This document shows positions 1 through 9,391 of a DNA stretch of 11,244 nucleotides, piece after piece. The first letter of the stretch is position 1. Each line of letters opens with the position of its first letter. The notes beneath the pieces were generated by a model. It saw only the letters and a list, made by a program, of their open reading frames with translations, was not told where the DNA came from and made no database searches. The stretch spans positions 1 to 11,244 of the forward strand of contig JAQSXQ010000141.1 of NCBI GenBank assembly GCA_029256565.1. Reading direction: 5' to 3'. Source of the DNA: Mycobacterium sp. (lineage in GTDB: Bacteria; Actinomycetota; Actinomycetes; Mycobacteriales; Mycobacteriaceae). A program made the position numbers and the translations under genes.

Positions 1-1
1 G

Positions 2-502
2 CTGCTGCGCATCCTCGCGGGCGCCGAGAAGGCCGACGCCGGGGCCATCGAGCCCGGGCACGGCCTCAAGCTCGGGTACTTCGCCCAGGAGCACGACACG
101 ATCGACGGCCTCGCATCGGTGTGGGAGAACATCCGGCACGCGGCGCCCGACACCGGCGAACAAGAACTGCGCAGCCTGCTTGGCGCATTCATGTTCACCG
201 GACCCCAGCTCGAACAGCCGGCGGGCACGCTCTCCGGTGGCGAGAAGACGCGTCTGGCACTGGCGGGTCTGGTGGCGTCGACGGCCAACGTGCTGCTGCT
301 CGACGAACCGACCAACAACCTCGACCCCGCATCTCGTGAGCAGGTGCTCGACGCCCTGCGCAGCTACGCCGGCGCGGTCGTTCTGGTGACCCACGATCCG
401 GGTGCCGCCGAGGCGTTGGAACCGCAGCGCGTGGTGCTGCTTCCCGACGGCACCGAGGACTTCTGGTCAGACGAATACCGCGAACTCATCGAATTGGCCT
501 GA
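2..502 (+). CDS. ABC-F family ATPase, C-terminal part (Rv1473-like)
   Basis: The 3' end of a gene that starts upstream of the window; the frame is open from base 2. It holds the second nucleotide-binding domain of a duplicated soluble ABC ATPase. Visible are the residues just after the Walker A loop (LLRILAG at base 2), the ABC signature LSGGEKTRLALA at about 230-265, Walker B with the ABC-F hallmark LLLDEPTNNLDP at about 293-328, and the switch histidine in VLVTHDP. No membrane segments are seen, as expected for ABC-F proteins, which act on ribosomes or in antibiotic resistance rather than transport. M. tuberculosis Rv1473 is annotated as a macrolide-type ATP-binding protein; whether this copy protects ribosomes cannot be told from the sequence. 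Family call is sure, substrate unknown. Confidence 0.93.
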   Translation: MLRILAGAEKADAGAIEPGHGLKLGYFAQEHDTIDGLASVWENIRHAAPDTGEQELRSLLGAFMFTGPQLEQPAGTLSGGEKTRLALAGLVASTANVLLLDEPTNNLDPASREQVLDALRSYAGAVVLVTHDPGAAEALEPQRVVLLPDGTEDFWSDEYRELIELA

Positions 503-582
503 CGCCAGAGCCGCGTCGGGCCGTCTCCTCCGCAAACTCAGTTCTCGCCCACGGCGATTGAATCCGGATGGGCAGGGTATTA

Positions 583-623
583 CAACTCCCGCACACATCC
601 GGAAGAGTTGCCGGGAGGGTATT
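583..623 (+). promoter_or_regulatory. Leader of the small HTH gene with alternative stems over its RBS
   Basis: The Shine-Dalgarno sequence GGGAGGG lies at 613-619, five bases before the ATG at 625. CTCCCG (586-591) can pair with CGGGAG (612-617), which would hide that site. The overlapping CAACTC (583-588) can instead pair with GAGTTG (605-610), leaving it free. The two stems are mutually exclusive. AGGGTATT also occurs twice, at 574-581 and 616-623, 42 bp apart. The pairings are seen in the sequence; a regulatory role is inference, and it is not known whether the leader is transcribed this far upstream. Confidence 0.3.
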
Positions 624-624
624 G

Positions 625-810
625 ATGAGAGACACCAAGTCGCGCGACCAACTGCTCGACGAATTGCGAAGCGCTTACGAAAAAGGCGCGAGCATCCGAT
701 CACTCGTGGCGAGCACGGGACGGTCCTACGGGTCCATCCACGCGATGCTGCGCGAATCCGGCACCACCATGCGTAGCCGAGGCGGACCGAACCACCGCAC
801 CCGAAGCTAG
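625..810 (+). CDS. Small helix-turn-helix protein (Rv1473A-like)
   Basis: A 61-residue basic protein beginning MRDTKSRDQLLDELRSAYEK. The centre, GASIRSLVASTGRSYGSIHA, reads as a helix-turn-helix: a helix, a turn, then a recognition helix that carries the SYGSIH motif common in small actinobacterial DNA-binding proteins. M. tuberculosis has a protein of nearly the same length, Rv1473A, in the same place. The ATG at 625 is chosen because GGGAGGG lies five bases upstream; a start at 568 would add 19 residues with no ribosome site. The gene ends 11 bp from the convergent stop of the TetR gene. It is probably a transcriptional regulator or nucleoid-associated factor; its targets are unknown. Autoregulation or control of the ABC-F gene upstream is possible but not shown. 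Confidence 0.8.
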   Translation: MRDTKSRDQLLDELRSAYEKGASIRSLVASTGRSYGSIHAMLRESGTTMRSRGGPNHRTRS

Positions 811-821
811 TCAGACCCGAT

Positions 822-1385
822 TCACCGTTGGCGGACCGACGCCTCCACCAGATCGAGTACTGCGCTTAGGCGTTCGGTGTCGTCGCCCGACGCGAGTCGG
901 GCGACGAGGCCGTCGAGGACCAGATCGAGGTAGGTCTGCAGCACCGCACTCGGCACGTCGTCACGCAATCGACCTGCCTGTTTCTGTCGGCGCAATCGTT
1001 CGGTGGTAGCGGCCGACAACTCGGCCGAGCGTTCAGCCCAGCCCTCGTTGAACACCGGATCCGTGCGTAATTTCCTGGCGATTTCGAGCCGGGTGGCCAG
1101 CCAGTCGAACTGCTCGGGCGCGGCCAGCATGTCCCGCATGACCTGGACGAGCCCCTCGCGTGCGGCGACATCCGCCATGCGCTCGGCATCTTCGTGGGCC
1201 AACTCGAAGAACAAGGTGTCCTTGTCCTTGAAGTGGTGGAAGATGGCGCCGCGCGACAGCCCGATCGTCTGTTCGAGCCGCCGCACGGTCGCCTTGTCGT
1301 AGCCGTACTGGGCGAAGCACTTCCTTGCACCGTCGAGGATCTCGCGACGGCGCGCCGCGAGATGGTCCTCGGTCACCCGGGGCAA
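822..1385 (-). CDS. acnR: TetR-family repressor of aconitase (AcnR; Rv1474c-like)
   Basis: A 187-residue TetR-family regulator, the same length as M. tuberculosis Rv1474c. Residues 8-55 form the DNA-binding domain; the helix-turn-helix at about 33-52 contains the typical IGLSRGAIFHHFKDKDTLF. The remainder is the variable helical ligand and dimer domain. In Corynebacterium glutamicum the TetR protein AcnR is encoded directly downstream of acn and represses it; the arrangement is identical here, with 37 bp from the acnA stop. A matching operator is present in the acnA promoter (4288-4303), so the pair is likely an autoregulated acnA-acnR operon. The start is TTG at 1385, supported by GAGG seven bases upstream (1393-1396 on this strand) and by the MPRV start shared with Rv1474c; the in-frame GTG at 1376 is too far from that site. 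The ligand is not evident from sequence. Confidence 0.9.
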   Translation of the reverse strand: MPRVTEDHLAARRREILDGARKCFAQYGYDKATVRRLEQTIGLSRGAIFHHFKDKDTLFFELAHEDAERMADVAAREGLVQVMRDMLAAPEQFDWLATRLEIARKLRTDPVFNEGWAERSAELSAATTERLRRQKQAGRLRDDVPSAVLQTYLDLVLDGLVARLASGDDTERLSAVLDLVEASVRQR

Positions 1386-1422
1386 GGAAGCGCCTCGTCT
1401 TCTCTGCTTGCTCTGCCTGCGG

Positions 1423-4227
<2,805 letters not shown>

Positions 4228-4286
4228 ATCAACTCCCGTGTAGTAATCGCCGCGACGGGGCTGTGTCGGCGGCGCTTCCGATTCCT

Positions 4287-4315
4287 ACAGTACGCTTGTC
4301 CTTTTAAGCGACCAA
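4287..4315 (-). promoter_or_regulatory. acnA promoter (-35 TTGGTC, -10 TACTGT)
   Basis: Read on the minus strand, TTGGTC (4315-4310) is followed after exactly 17 bases by TACTGT (4292-4287), a TANNNT -10 box for the housekeeping sigma factor. Transcription would start near 4280, leaving a leader of about 52 bases with the GGGAG ribosome site. The box pair and spacing are seen directly; the start point is inferred. Confidence 0.6.
4288..4303 (-). promoter_or_regulatory. Candidate AcnR operator
   Basis: The minus strand reads AAGGACAAGCGTACTG. The operator I recall for AcnR in corynebacteria and mycobacteria is CAGNACnnncGTACTG; the only mismatch is the first base. The right half-site overlaps the -10 hexamer of the acnA promoter, so a bound repressor would block RNA polymerase. 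The consensus is recalled, not looked up. Confidence 0.7.
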
Positions 4316-4386
4316 GGCCGGGGTCCAGTCTTGTCTCGTTTCGTTCTCGATGCCAGTCGATCCCACTCATCGGGTGCCCGATCCCG

Positions 4387-4392
4387 TACCCT
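4387..4392 (+). promoter_or_regulatory. -10 box for a leaderless mRNA
   Basis: TACCCT fits the mycobacterial TANNNT -10 consensus and ends seven bases before the first base of the GTG at 4399. Transcription would therefore start at or next to the start codon. No Shine-Dalgarno sequence lies upstream, which agrees with leaderless translation. No clear -35 box is seen. Confidence 0.5.
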
Positions 4393-4398
4393 GCGCGT

Positions 4399-4941
4399 GT
4401 GACCGGACCCCACGTCATTCCGTTCCCGCCGGCCTACATCCCGCCGGACGTGGACATCGTCGCCGTCAACGCCGCGGTGAGCAGGGACGGCGTCAGTGCG
4501 CCTGCGGCCGACGTGCCGGGGCTCAAGGCGGTCGTGGCCGATGCCCAGGCCAACGGCATCGACCTGAAGATCGTGGTAATCCCGACCAATCCGCCGATCG
4601 ACACCCCGTTGCGCGACATCGCCACCGAGGTGGGACAGGCGCACCCGGGGTCCACGGTGCTGACGATCAGCCCATCCTTCGCGGGCACCTACAGCGAGGA
4701 ATTCGACCGCGCCACCCTCGAGGCAGGCCAAGACGTCGCGAAGACCGGGAATCCAGTGCAATCGGCGACCAATTTCGTCGGCGAACTGGAAGCAACGCAC
4801 TTCCCGTGGACCGCATTCACGGTCGTCCTCGTGATCGGCGTCCTGGCGGCGGCCGTCGCGACCCGGCTGCTGCAGGTTCGGGCCAGGCGTGCGCCTGCCG
4901 GTTCCGACGTCGTGGAAAACGCTGCGCCGCCTGCGAACTGA
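4399..4941 (+). CDS. Rv1476-like single-pass membrane protein
   Basis: A 180-residue protein of unknown function, conserved next to ripA in mycobacteria (Rv1476, about 186 residues). Residues 1-135 form a soluble domain with predicted alternating strands and helices, for example LKAVVADAQANGIDLKIVVI, followed by a proline-rich turn TNPPIDTP. Residues about 137-157 (WTAFTVVLVIGVLAAAVATR) form one membrane helix, and a short basic tail (RARRAP) follows, implying a cytoplasmic C terminus and an extracytoplasmic N-terminal domain. There is no signal peptide, so the protein would be tail-anchored or inserted by its C-terminal helix. The start is GTG at 4399, supported by the leaderless-type promoter. 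The N-terminal domain recalls TPM-like modules, but this is only an impression. Linkage to ripA suggests an envelope role (inference). Confidence 0.85.
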   Translation: MTGPHVIPFPPAYIPPDVDIVAVNAAVSRDGVSAPAADVPGLKAVVADAQANGIDLKIVVIPTNPPIDTPLRDIATEVGQAHPGSTVLTISPSFAGTYSEEFDRATLEAGQDVAKTGNPVQSATNFVGELEATHFPWTAFTVVLVIGVLAAAVATRLLQVRARRAPAGSDVVENAAPPAN

Positions 4942-4970
4942 CCCGTTCTTCGCATTTCGGAAAAGGCTTC

Positions 4971-4986
4971 ATAACCTTTCGATAAC
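4971..4986 (+). promoter_or_regulatory. ATAAC direct repeat, 11 bp apart
   Basis: ATAAC occurs at 4971-4975 and 4982-4986, one helical turn apart, in the ripA upstream region. That geometry suits OmpR-type response regulators such as MtrA, which is reported to control ripA in mycobacteria. Five-base half-sites are weak evidence on their own. Confidence 0.3.
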
Positions 4987-5026
4987 GCCGGTTTCAATTA
5001 CAACTTTGTAATTCGTTACTGGCGTT
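4984..5026 (+). repeat. Nested inverted repeat upstream of ripA
   Basis: An inner palindrome of AATTACAA (4996-5003), CT, TTGTAATT (5006-5013) is enclosed by AACGCC (4984-4989) and GGCGTT (5021-5026), sharing nearly the same centre. A T-rich stretch follows (5025-5040, TTTCTTTAGCGCTTTTT region). As RNA it could fold into a two-part hairpin and end transcription of the Rv1476-like gene; as DNA it could be an operator for a dimeric regulator. The strong AT content stands out in this GC-rich genome. Which role applies is not decidable here. Confidence 0.55.
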
Positions 5027-5085
5027 TCTTTAGCGCTTTTTGTGACGTACGGTGCAGAAGGTGCTCGGTGTTGCAGGTGCGTTCA

Positions 5086-5103
5086 ATGTGACTCATGTGA
5101 CTC
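5086..5103 (+). promoter_or_regulatory. Tandem 9-mer, candidate MtrA site
   Basis: ATGTGACTC is repeated perfectly and without gap (5086-5094 and 5095-5103). MtrA is reported to bind pairs of 9-mers resembling GTCACAgcg; the copies here read GTGACTcat and GTGACTcgg with the same 9-bp period. It lies 57 bp before the ripA start, so it could sit in the promoter or transcribed leader. Confidence 0.45.
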
Positions 5104-5123
5104 GGCACTCGACGGACATTCCG

Positions 5124-5137
5124 GCGCGTTCGCGCGC
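5124..5137 (+). other. UUCG hairpin in the ripA leader
   Basis: GCGCG (5124-5128), loop TTCG, CGCGC (5133-5137): a perfect five-pair GC stem with a UUCG tetraloop, six bases before the AGGAG at 5144-5148. No T run follows, so it is not a classical terminator. It may stabilise the mRNA 5' end or shape the ribosome site. Confidence 0.4.
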
Positions 5138-5159
5138 AGCCCTAGGAGACCGGAGACCC

Positions 5160-6092
5160 ATGAGACGCATCACGAGCGCCTCTGCCTACCGCCTGTCAGG
5201 CCGGGTCGGCGCATGCTCACTAGTGCTCGGAGTCCTCGTCGCCACGGTGTTCAGCCACGGCCCGGGGATCGCCGTGGCTGAACCGGGCGGCCCAGAAGGC
5301 ATTTCCGCACTGGTGGCACAGGTTGCCGATGCCAATCAGAAGCTCCAGAACCTCGGCAGTGAGATCCAGGCCGAGCAGGAAAGCGTCAACCAGGCACTCG
5401 TCGGCGTGCAGAGCGCCAGGGACGCCGCCGACAAGGCCCGCGGCGAGGTGGAGGCGAGCAAGTCGGCACTCACCGAGGCCGACGCGGCAATCGCCTCCGC
5501 GCAGCAGCGGTTCGACCAGTTCGCGGCGTCGGCCTACGTGAACGGCCCGTCCGCGTCCTACCTCACCGCGGACGATCCGCGCGAGATCATCGACACCGCC
5601 GCCACCGGACAGACGCTCGCCGTCAGCTCCCGTCAGGCGATCGACGACCTGATGCGCGCCCGCACCGAGCAGGTCAATCGCGACTCGGCGGCCCGCATGG
5701 CCCAGCAGAAGGCCGACCAGGCCCTCGCCGACGCCCAGTCGAGCCAGGACGCGGCGGTCAAGTCGCTCACCGACGCACAGCAGACGTTCAAGGATCAGCA
5801 GCGCGAACTCGACCGCCTCAGCGCCGAACGCGCCTCGGCCCAAGCCAAGCTGGCGGAGGTCCGCAAGGTGTCGGCTGGGACCCGACGCTGCCCGCCATTC
5901 CGAGCGCGTTCGTCAGCGGCGACCCCGTCGCGATCATCAACGCCATCCTCGGGATCGCGACCACGTCGATGCAGGCCACCCAGCAGATGGGTCGCAGCTT
6001 CCTGCAGAAGCTCGGAATCCTGCCCACGCCAACGGGAATCACCAACGGTGCCATCCCGCGGGTCTACGGGCAGCAGGCCACCGAGTACGTAA
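5160..6092 (+). CDS. RipA N-terminal piece: signal peptide and coiled coil
   Basis: What the sequence as given would translate from the ripA start: 310 residues, of which the first 239 are RipA-like and the last 71 are out-of-frame junk rich in Arg and Ser. Residues 1-40 are a signal peptide (MRRITS, hydrophobic SLVLGVLVATVF, cleavage after AVA at about residue 40). Residues about 45-236 are an Ala/Gln/Asp-rich coiled coil, with the conserved patch FAASAYVNGPSASYL in the middle; in RipA this region packs against and restrains the peptidase. The start at ATG 5160 has GGAG at 5152-5155 and AGGAG at 5144-5148 upstream. The GTG at 5052 in the same frame would place a long polar segment before the signal peptide and is rejected. 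Such a product would be exported but have no hydrolase activity. Confidence 0.75.
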   Translation: MRRITSASAYRLSGRVGACSLVLGVLVATVFSHGPGIAVAEPGGPEGISALVAQVADANQKLQNLGSEIQAEQESVNQALVGVQSARDAADKARGEVEASKSALTEADAAIASAQQRFDQFAASAYVNGPSASYLTADDPREIIDTAATGQTLAVSSRQAIDDLMRARTEQVNRDSAARMAQQKADQALADAQSSQDAAVKSLTDAQQTFKDQQRELDRLSAERASAQAKLAEVRKVSAGTRRCPPFRARSSAATPSRSSTPSSGSRPRRCRPPSRWVAASCRSSESCPRQRESPTVPSRGSTGSRPPST

Positions 6093-6472
6093 TCAAGCGG
6101 GGCATGGCCGTCATGGGCACGCCCTACTCGTGGGGCGGCGGCAATGCTGCCGGCGCCAGCCGCGGAATCGACTCCGGTTCGGGCACTGTCGGCTTCGACT
6201 GCTCGGGTCTGATGCTCTACATGTTCGCCGGCGTCGGCATCAAGCTCGACCACTACTCCGGCTCCCAGTACAACGCAGGCCGCAAGGTGCCGACGTCGGA
6301 GATGCGACGCGGCGACATGCTGTTCTGGGGTCCCAATGCCAGCCAGCACGTCGCGATGTACCTCGGCGGCGGCCAGATGCTCGAGGCGCCGTACACCGGT
6401 TCGGTGGTGAAGGTCTCACCCGTCCGGACCAGCGGCATGACGCCGTACGCAACCCGACTCATTGAATGGTGA
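5969..6472 (+). CDS. RipA C-terminal piece: NlpC/P60 domain
   Basis: The shifted frame holds RipA residues from WDPTLP at 5876 on; the first ATG in that frame is 5969, giving 167 residues. Homology with RipB over WDPTLP, SGDPVAI and GRSFLQKLG proves that the frame upstream of 5969 is coding too. The NlpC/P60 domain runs from about 6085 to the end: PYSWGGGNAAG, the nucleophile in GFDCSGL, GSQYNAGRKVP, SQHVAMYLGGGQMLEAP. The active-site Cys, His and Glu match the triad of M. tuberculosis RipA. No ribosome site precedes 5969, and a product starting there would lack a signal peptide and stay in the cytoplasm, so separate function is doubtful. The stop overlaps the ripB start by seven bases. Confidence 0.7.
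   Translation: MQATQQMGRSFLQKLGILPTPTGITNGAIPRVYGQQATEYVIKRGMAVMGTPYSWGGGNAAGASRGIDSGSGTVGFDCSGLMLYMFAGVGIKLDHYSGSQYNAGRKVPTSEMRRGDMLFWGPNASQHVAMYLGGGQMLEAPYTGSVVKVSPVRTSGMTPYATRLIEW
6359..6388 (+). repeat. 30-bp exact repeat shared with ripB (copy 1)
   Basis: The 30 bases at 6359-6388 recur exactly at 7069-7098 in ripB, 710 bp away, in the same frame position of the peptidase domain (codons for YLGGGQMLEA). It reflects duplication of the gene, perhaps kept alike by gene conversion. Confidence 0.8.
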
Positions 6473-7182
6473 TTTCCTTGGCTCCCAAGTCCTCTCGCAT
6501 CGCGAAGGCGCTCGTACCGCTGCTCGGCGCGCTGTCGCTGATGATCGGGCTCACGGTGCCCGCCGCGGCCGCGCCCGACGAGGGTGCGTGGGATCCGACG
6601 CTGCCGAAGGTGGCCAGCTCGGGGGCGCCCGGTGACCCGGTGGCGATCGCCAACGCGTCATTCCAGGTGAGTCAGATCGCGTTGCAGACCACCCAGAACC
6701 TCGGATCTCAGTTCCTCTCCAGCATCGGTCTCGGCGGCAAGCCCGCCGCGGCGGCGCTGCCCGGTGGGCGCGTCCGCGGACCGCAGGCCATCGAGTACGT
6801 CATCAGGCGTGGCGGCTCGCAGAGGGGCGTGCCGTACTCCTGGGGTGGCGGTGCGCTCAACGGACCGAGCGCAGGCGTCGACTACGACGCGGGCAAGGTC
6901 GGCTACGACTGCTCGGGCTTCACCCGCTTCGCCTTCGCAGGCGTCGGCGTGCAAATTCCCAAGTACTCCGGCGACCAGTACAACGCCGGGCGCAAGGTGC
7001 CGCAGTCCCAAGCCAAGCGCGGCGACTTGCTGTTCTGGGGCCCCGGCGGCAGCCAGCACGTCGCCATCTACCTCGGCGGCGGCCAGATGCTCGAGGCGTC
7101 GGGAAGCGCCGAGAAGGTGACGGTCAGCCCCCTGCGCACAGCGGGTCTGCAGCCGTACCTGGCGCGCATCATCGAGTCCTGA
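6466..7182 (+). CDS. ripB: RipB, secreted NlpC/P60 peptidoglycan endopeptidase
   Basis: A 238-residue secreted D,L-endopeptidase like M. tuberculosis Rv1478 (241 residues). It is a short paralogue of RipA without the coiled coil. Residues 1-36 are a signal peptide (basic SSRIAKALVP, hydrophobic LLGALSLMIGLTV, cleavage near AAAA|PDEG). WDPTLPKV follows and parallels RipA. The NlpC/P60 domain spans about 105-238, with PYSWGGGALNG, catalytic Cys149 in GYDCSGF, His198 in SQHVAIYL and Glu210 in QMLEAS. All are intact, so this copy should be active and could partly cover for the broken ripA. The start is uncertain: ATG 6466 overlaps the ripA stop, GTG 6469 and TTG 6478 are in frame, and only GGTGA at 6468-6472 hints at a ribosome site for 6478. 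Overlap suggests translational coupling to ripA. Confidence 0.93.
   Translation: MVISLAPKSSRIAKALVPLLGALSLMIGLTVPAAAAPDEGAWDPTLPKVASSGAPGDPVAIANASFQVSQIALQTTQNLGSQFLSSIGLGGKPAAAALPGGRVRGPQAIEYVIRRGGSQRGVPYSWGGGALNGPSAGVDYDAGKVGYDCSGFTRFAFAGVGVQIPKYSGDQYNAGRKVPQSQAKRGDLLFWGPGGSQHVAIYLGGGQMLEASGSAEKVTVSPLRTAGLQPYLARIIES
7069..7098 (+). repeat. 30-bp exact repeat shared with ripA (copy 2)
   Basis: Second copy of the exact repeat at 6359-6388. Flanking bases are similar but not identical (Pro versus Ser after the shared Glu-Ala). Confidence 0.8.
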
Positions 7183-7324
7183 ACCACGCGGGTCGCGACA
7201 CTCGCCCGAACCGGGCAACGTCGACGGATCTCGAACTGCCTGGAATAGTTGGGGACTAGCGCCCGCCGTCTGGCTGGGCGAGTCGGGCCGGTAGGTCTGA
7301 CGCGAGCGATGTGGAGGGTGCTTG
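7183..7324 (+). promoter_or_regulatory. ripB-moxR1 spacer with strong moxR1 RBS
   Basis: A 142-bp gap. GGAGGG at 7313-7318 lies six bases before ATG 7325 and fixes the moxR1 start. Two short inverted repeats are present: GCCCG/CGGGC at 7204-7216 and CGCCC/GGGCG at 7260-7280. Neither has a T run. No convincing TANNNT promoter was found, so moxR1 may be read from upstream or from a promoter not recognised here. Confidence 0.5.
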
Positions 7325-8463
<1,139 letters not shown>

Positions 8464-8467
<4 letters not shown>

Positions 8468-9324
8468 CCCGGTCCGAGGGCCGGGCAGTCGATCTGCCGT
8501 CACTGCAACGGGGTCAGATCCGTGACCCCGAACTCTCGGCAGCGCTGCGCAAGCTCGAACTGACGGTGCGCCGCAAGCTCGACGGCGTGCTGCACGGCGA
8601 CTATCAGGGATTGATCCCGGGCCCGGGCTCGGAGCCGGGGGAGTCCCGGGTCTATCAGCCCGGCGACGACGTCCGTCGCATGGACTGGTCGGTGACGGCG
8701 CGCACCACGACCCCGCACGTGCGGCAGATGATCGCCGACCGCGAACTCGAGACGTGGTTGGTCGTCGACGTTTCGGCGAGCCTCGACTTCGGCACCGCGG
8801 GCTGCGAGAAGCGCGACCTCGCAGTGGCCGCGGCGGCGGCCGTGGCATTCCTCAACAGTGGCGGCGGGAACCGGCTGGGTGCCGTGATCACCAACGGCGA
8901 TGCCACCAAGCGGGTGCCCGCGCTGTCCGGCCGGTTGCACGAGCAGGAGATCCTGCGGACCATCGCGACGATGCCCAAGGCGCCGGTGGGCGTGCGCGGT
9001 GACCTCGCGGCGGCCATCGATGCACTGCGCAGGCCGGAGCGGCGCCGCGGCATGGCCGTGGTCATCAGCGACTTCCTCGGGCCGATCACGTGGATGAAGC
9101 CGTTGCGCGCCATCGCCGGTCGGCACGAGGTGCTGGGCATCGAGGTGCTCGACCCCCGTGACGTGGAACTGCCCGACGTCGGCGAGGTGATCCTCCAAGA
9201 CACCGAATCCGGTGTGACGCGCGAGTTCACGATCGACGCTCAGCTGCGCGAGGACTTCGCGAAGGCGGCAGGAGCACACCGCGCCGAGGTGGCCCGGACG
9301 CTGCGCCGGTGCGGTGCGTGGTGA
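8464..9324 (+). CDS. DUF58 protein (Rv1480-like), C terminus disrupted
   Basis: A 286-residue DUF58 protein, partner of MoxR ATPases; Rv1480 has about 317 residues. The family signature is seen in YQPGDDVRRMDWSVTART, followed by a VWA-like fold with metal-site motif DVSAS (Asp102, Ser104, Ser106) and a further acidic site in VVISDFLG. The GTG start at 8464 overlaps the moxR1 stop (GTGA), showing translational coupling. The protein ends abruptly: after ARTLRRCGA comes Trp and a stop, whereas the family continues with about 30 more residues. The expected ending, VRFVANRR, is present at 9321 one frame back, so about 43 bases appear lost at about 9318-9321. The core is intact; the missing helix-strand may weaken folding or partner binding. 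Its biochemical role is unknown beyond association with MoxR and VWA proteins. Confidence 0.9.
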
Positions 9325-9359
9325 GGTTCGTGGCGAACCGCCGTCTGGCTCTTCGATAG
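9321..9359 (+). pseudogene. Out-of-frame tail of the DUF58 gene
   Basis: Read from 9321 the DNA encodes VRFVANRRLALR and a TAG at 9357-9359. VRFV followed by basic residues is the ending I recall for this family, which places it as the detached C terminus of the preceding gene. Past the TAG the same frame continues RVIQAEMASDT and stops at TGA 9393-9395, which overlaps the ATG of the VWA gene; the ancestral gene may have ended there. Confidence 0.6.
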
Positions 9360-9391
9360 CGAGTGATTCAGGCTGAAATGGCAAGCGACAC

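Larger units (their letters stand above)
5160..6472 (+). pseudogene. ripA: ripA, peptidoglycan endopeptidase, frameshifted
   Basis: Homologue of RipA (Rv1477, 472 residues), a secreted D,L-endopeptidase that cuts septal peptidoglycan for daughter-cell separation and partners with RpfB. The gene is intact at both ends but changes frame near 5871-5878. The N-terminal part (5160 to about 5875) encodes signal peptide and coiled coil. The C-terminal part, from WDPTLP at 5876 to the TGA at 6470-6472, reads one frame back and holds the NlpC/P60 domain with catalytic Cys (codon 6200), His (6347) and Glu (6383) all present. One extra base after 5875 would rejoin them as about 437 residues. The linker of roughly 30 residues found in M. 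tuberculosis RipA is absent at exactly this point, so a deletion of 3n+1 bases is plausible. No slippery heptamer is seen, which argues against programmed shifting. It could be a true mutation or a sequence error. Confidence 0.85.

Noticed and set aside
568..624. Start of the small HTH protein at 568
   Set aside because: No ribosome site there, whereas GGGAGGG sits five bases before ATG 625, and the shorter length matches Rv1473A.
5052..5159. Upstream in-frame start for ripA at GTG 5052
   Set aside because: It would put 36 polar residues before the signal peptide and run through the tandem 9-mer and hairpin; ATG 5160 has ribosome sites and a proper signal peptide.
5868..5882. Programmed -1 frameshifting in ripA
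   Set aside because: No X XXY YYZ slippery heptamer is present at the join, and the missing linker points to deletion or error.
7204..7216. GCCCG/CGGGC inverted repeat after ripB as a terminator
   Set aside because: Only five pairs, three-base loop and no T run; expected by chance in GC-rich DNA.
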